A stretch of DNA of 6,001 nt from Caldilineaceae bacterium (GTDB taxonomy: Bacteria > Chloroflexota > Anaerolineae > Caldilineales > Caldilineaceae): assembly GCA_024643705.1 (NCBI GenBank), contig JAHEML010000271.1:1-6001 (forward strand). Direction: 5' to 3'. Shown in pieces: positions 5,548-6,001 of the stretch. A model generated the notes under the pieces. That model did no database searches. It was not told the origin of the DNA and worked only from the letters and a program-made list of their open reading frames with translations. Positions within the stretch are counted from its first letter, which is position 1; the number at the start of each line of letters is the position of its first letter. Both the position numbers and the translations under genes were made by a program.

Positions 5548-5605
5548 AATTGCGAATTGTGAGTTGCGATTGATGGTTCGCAACTCGCAATTCGCAATTC
5601 GCAAC
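5548..5605. repeat. Inverted array of heptamer TCGCAAY forming a 22-bp stem between convergent stop codons
   Basis: Left arm 5548-5569 pairs with right arm 5578-5599 over 22 positions, with one G-U type mismatch (5560/5587) and an 8-nt loop. The right side is four tandem heptamers (TCGCAAC, TCGCAAT, TCGCAAT, TCGCAAC; 5578-5605). The left arm holds three in inverse orientation. It fills all but one base of the gap between the SDR stop (5544-5546) and the isomerase stop (5606-5608). It could block read-through in both directions, but no T-run follows on either strand, so it is not a standard intrinsic terminator. Confidence 0.9.
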
Positions 5606-6001
5606 TCAATAAATCTCCACCCCAGCCTCTGCGGCAATGCGAATGGTGTTGGCCGCTGCCAAGGGGTAGTCCGCGTCGGGTAGGTGTTCCAACAGCATGT
5701 AGCCATCCGGATACATGCTATGCCAACGGCGCAGAGCCGTGTGCATATCCAGCAAGCCTTCGCCGGGGATGGCTTCGTCGATGTGCAGCACAAGCCCCTT
5801 GCCAAAGCGAATATCCTTGCAGTGGCCCACTGCGGAGATCGGCCCCATCAGATCGAAGATATGGTTCAACCGCTCCGTGCTCTGAAAGACGCTGTGCATG
5901 GTGGGAAAGTGGTTGGTGAAATCCATCACCACCTGCATCCGTTCCGAGCCGACTTCGGCAATGGCATTGTGGTTGGCTTCAGGCGAATCTAGAATGGTGA
6001 G
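5606..6001 (-). CDS. C-terminal part of a sugar phosphate isomerase/epimerase (xylose isomerase-like TIM barrel), truncated at window edge
   Basis: 131 residues of the C-terminus are visible, and the frame stays open to the right edge, so the start lies outside. In order (numbered from the edge): VVMDFTNHF at 24-32, GHCKDIRF at 59-66, DEAIPGEGLLDM at 75-86, and MLLEHLPDADYPLA at 102-115. Asp27 and His31, the HxKD pair His60 and Asp63, and Glu105 sit where metal-binding and catalytic residues occur in the COG1082 isomerase/epimerase family. That family uses a divalent metal to isomerise or epimerise sugars and inositol intermediates. The first ATG inside the window (5938) is internal, because homologous sequence continues upstream of it. 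The stop TGA abuts the heptamer repeat array. It converges with the SDR gene; both could serve sugar or polyol catabolism. The exact substrate is not readable. Confidence 0.88.
   Translation of the reverse strand, partial: LTILDSPEANHNAIAEVGSERMQVVMDFTNHFPTMHSVFQSTERLNHIFDLMGPISAVGHCKDIRFGKGLVLHIDEAIPGEGLLDMHTALRRWHSMYPDGYMLLEHLPDADYPLAAANTIRIAAEAGVEIY

Noticed and set aside
5548..5599. Classical intrinsic terminator
   Set aside because: The stem is long but no T-run follows on either strand, so it is annotated as a repeat with possible termination activity only.
4785..5609. 274-codon minus-strand open frame opposite the SDR gene
   Set aside because: The plus-strand SDR has complete cofactor and catalytic motifs. 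The antisense frame begins in the heptamer array, giving repetitive ELRIASCE-like peptides.

Overview
The window is gene-dense bacterial DNA of moderately high GC with short intergenic gaps and no RNA genes, transposases or phage genes visible. The gene set (a URO-D superfamily methyltransferase-like protein, a DUF4037 nucleotidyltransferase-fold protein, a YedK/HMCES-type SRAP protein, an SDR dehydrogenase and a COG1082-type sugar isomerase) and the heptameric intergenic repeats would suit an environmental Chloroflexota-like bacterium. That assignment is a low-confidence impression, not something the sequence proves.

Left part (1-2256, minus strand): one well-formed promoter (TTGACA, 17-bp spacer, TACACT) drives a compact three-gene operon. 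The order is a DUF4037 protein, a URO-D family protein, and a third gene that runs off the left edge. The first two genes are 3 nt apart, and the second gene's Shine-Dalgarno lies in the last codons of the first. The second and third overlap by ATGA. That stop/start junction lies in a 15-bp tandem repeat with five copies, so the downstream frame has five in-frame ATGs, one per repeat.

Centre (2166-2677): a 512-bp divergent intergenic region. It holds the minus-strand promoter, a good promoter for the SRAP gene, and several hairpins. Four of the hairpins form two 61-bp elements in inverted orientation. Each element has a 6-bp stem with a 4-nt loop, a 12-nt linker, and a 7-bp stem with a 7-nt loop. 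The copies differ mostly by paired changes that preserve the stems, the pattern expected of a structure kept by selection. A third, diverged copy may lie between them. Both clear copies lie upstream of the two promoters, so neither is in the leader of a flanking gene as far as the promoters show.

Right part (2678-6001): on the plus strand are SRAP, a membrane-anchored protein of unknown function with a C-terminal TPR-like unit, and an SDR oxidoreductase, possibly co-transcribed. The leaders before the second and third are strikingly poor in G. The SDR gene converges on a minus-strand sugar phosphate isomerase/epimerase cut by the right edge. The 59 bp between their stop codons is almost entirely an inverted array of a heptamer (TCGCAAY) able to form a 22-bp stem. 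The SDR and isomerase suggest sugar or polyol catabolism. SRAP is a DNA-protein crosslink protein, and its link to its neighbours is unknown.
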